Assembly (NCBI GenBank): GCA_937967705.1
Contig: CALCJG010000099.1
Coordinates: 1 to 5,735 of the forward strand
DNA length: 5,735 nt
Origin: an uncultured Spirochaetia bacterium
Lineage (GTDB): Bacteria > Spirochaetota > UBA4802 > JAGODF01
Direction: 5' to 3'
Position numbers and translations under genes: made by a program. Numbering within the stretch: position 1 is the first letter of the stretch; each line of letters starts with the position of its first letter. The notes under the pieces were generated by a model. That model was not told the origin of the DNA, ran no database searches, and worked only from the letters and a program-made list of their open reading frames with translations. This document shows, one piece after another, positions 5,669 to 5,735 of this stretch.

Positions 5669-5735
5669 TCATTTGAGATAATGACCCGCCAGCCCGATCA
5701 GGGAACCGAGAAGGAGGGCCATAAAACCCATCACC
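5669..5735 (-). CDS. C-terminal end of an unidentified, probably membrane protein (partial)
   Basis: An open frame enters from the right edge on the minus strand and ends at TGA (5671-5669). The 21 visible residues, VMGFMALLLGSLIGLAGHYLK, form a hydrophobic stretch with Gly and Ser typical of a membrane helix, capped by a positive C-terminus. Too little is present to name a family. The other two minus frames look less protein-like, and a terminator-like hairpin follows, which supports this reading. An ATG within the first codons means a very short start-to-stop gene cannot be fully excluded. Confidence 0.55.
   Translation of the reverse strand, partial: VMGFMALLLGSLIGLAGHYLK

Noticed and set aside
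5464..5676. 70-codon plus-strand frame over the tRNA
   Set aside because: It runs antisense through the complete tRNA-Arg, its promoter and a terminator, and has no independent support.

Overview
The window is a moderately GC-rich, gene-dense piece of bacterial chromosome, with normal Shine-Dalgarno sites, sigma70-type promoters and intrinsic terminators. The best lineage clue is a long acetyl-CoA hydrolase/CoA-transferase protein carrying a C-terminal GNAT acetyltransferase domain. I associate that architecture with anaerobic Desulfobacterota (former Deltaproteobacteria), but this is recalled rather than tested, so the placement is tentative. I see no phage, transposon, CRISPR or plasmid functions.

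Layout from left to right. Positions 1-321 hold no convincing gene and form the upstream region of the first gene. Positions 322-1350 (+) encode an S33-type alpha/beta hydrolase (monoglyceride lipase/lysophospholipase-like) with an unusual lysine/alanine/proline tail resembling bacterial histone-H1-like tails, followed by a clear terminator. A convergent minus-strand pair comes next. A single-domain ABC ATPase (4256-3481) is split by a one-base frameshift in a G-rich stretch, and 28 bases after it lies the 660-residue CoA-transferase/GNAT fusion (3452-1470), which starts at TTG. The two probably form one operon.

The intergenic stretch 4257-4513 is divergent. It contains a near-consensus plus-strand promoter, and a minus-strand hairpin with a seven-T tail inside the leader of the ABC gene. 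The plus-strand promoter drives a 280-residue protein of unknown function (4514-5356) through a leader of about 100 nt. A terminator follows, then a minus-strand tRNA-Arg(CCG) with its own promoter. At the right edge are the last 21 codons of a minus-strand gene ending in a hydrophobic segment, with a likely terminator.

Functionally, the window combines acyl-ester hydrolysis, acyl-CoA/carboxylate CoA exchange and possible protein or small-molecule acetylation, but nothing in the sequence ties these into one pathway. The items most worth following up are the hydrolase tail, the broken or recoded ATPase, the terminator-like hairpin in its leader, and the unrecognised 280-residue protein. I did not find a complete new multi-gene system.
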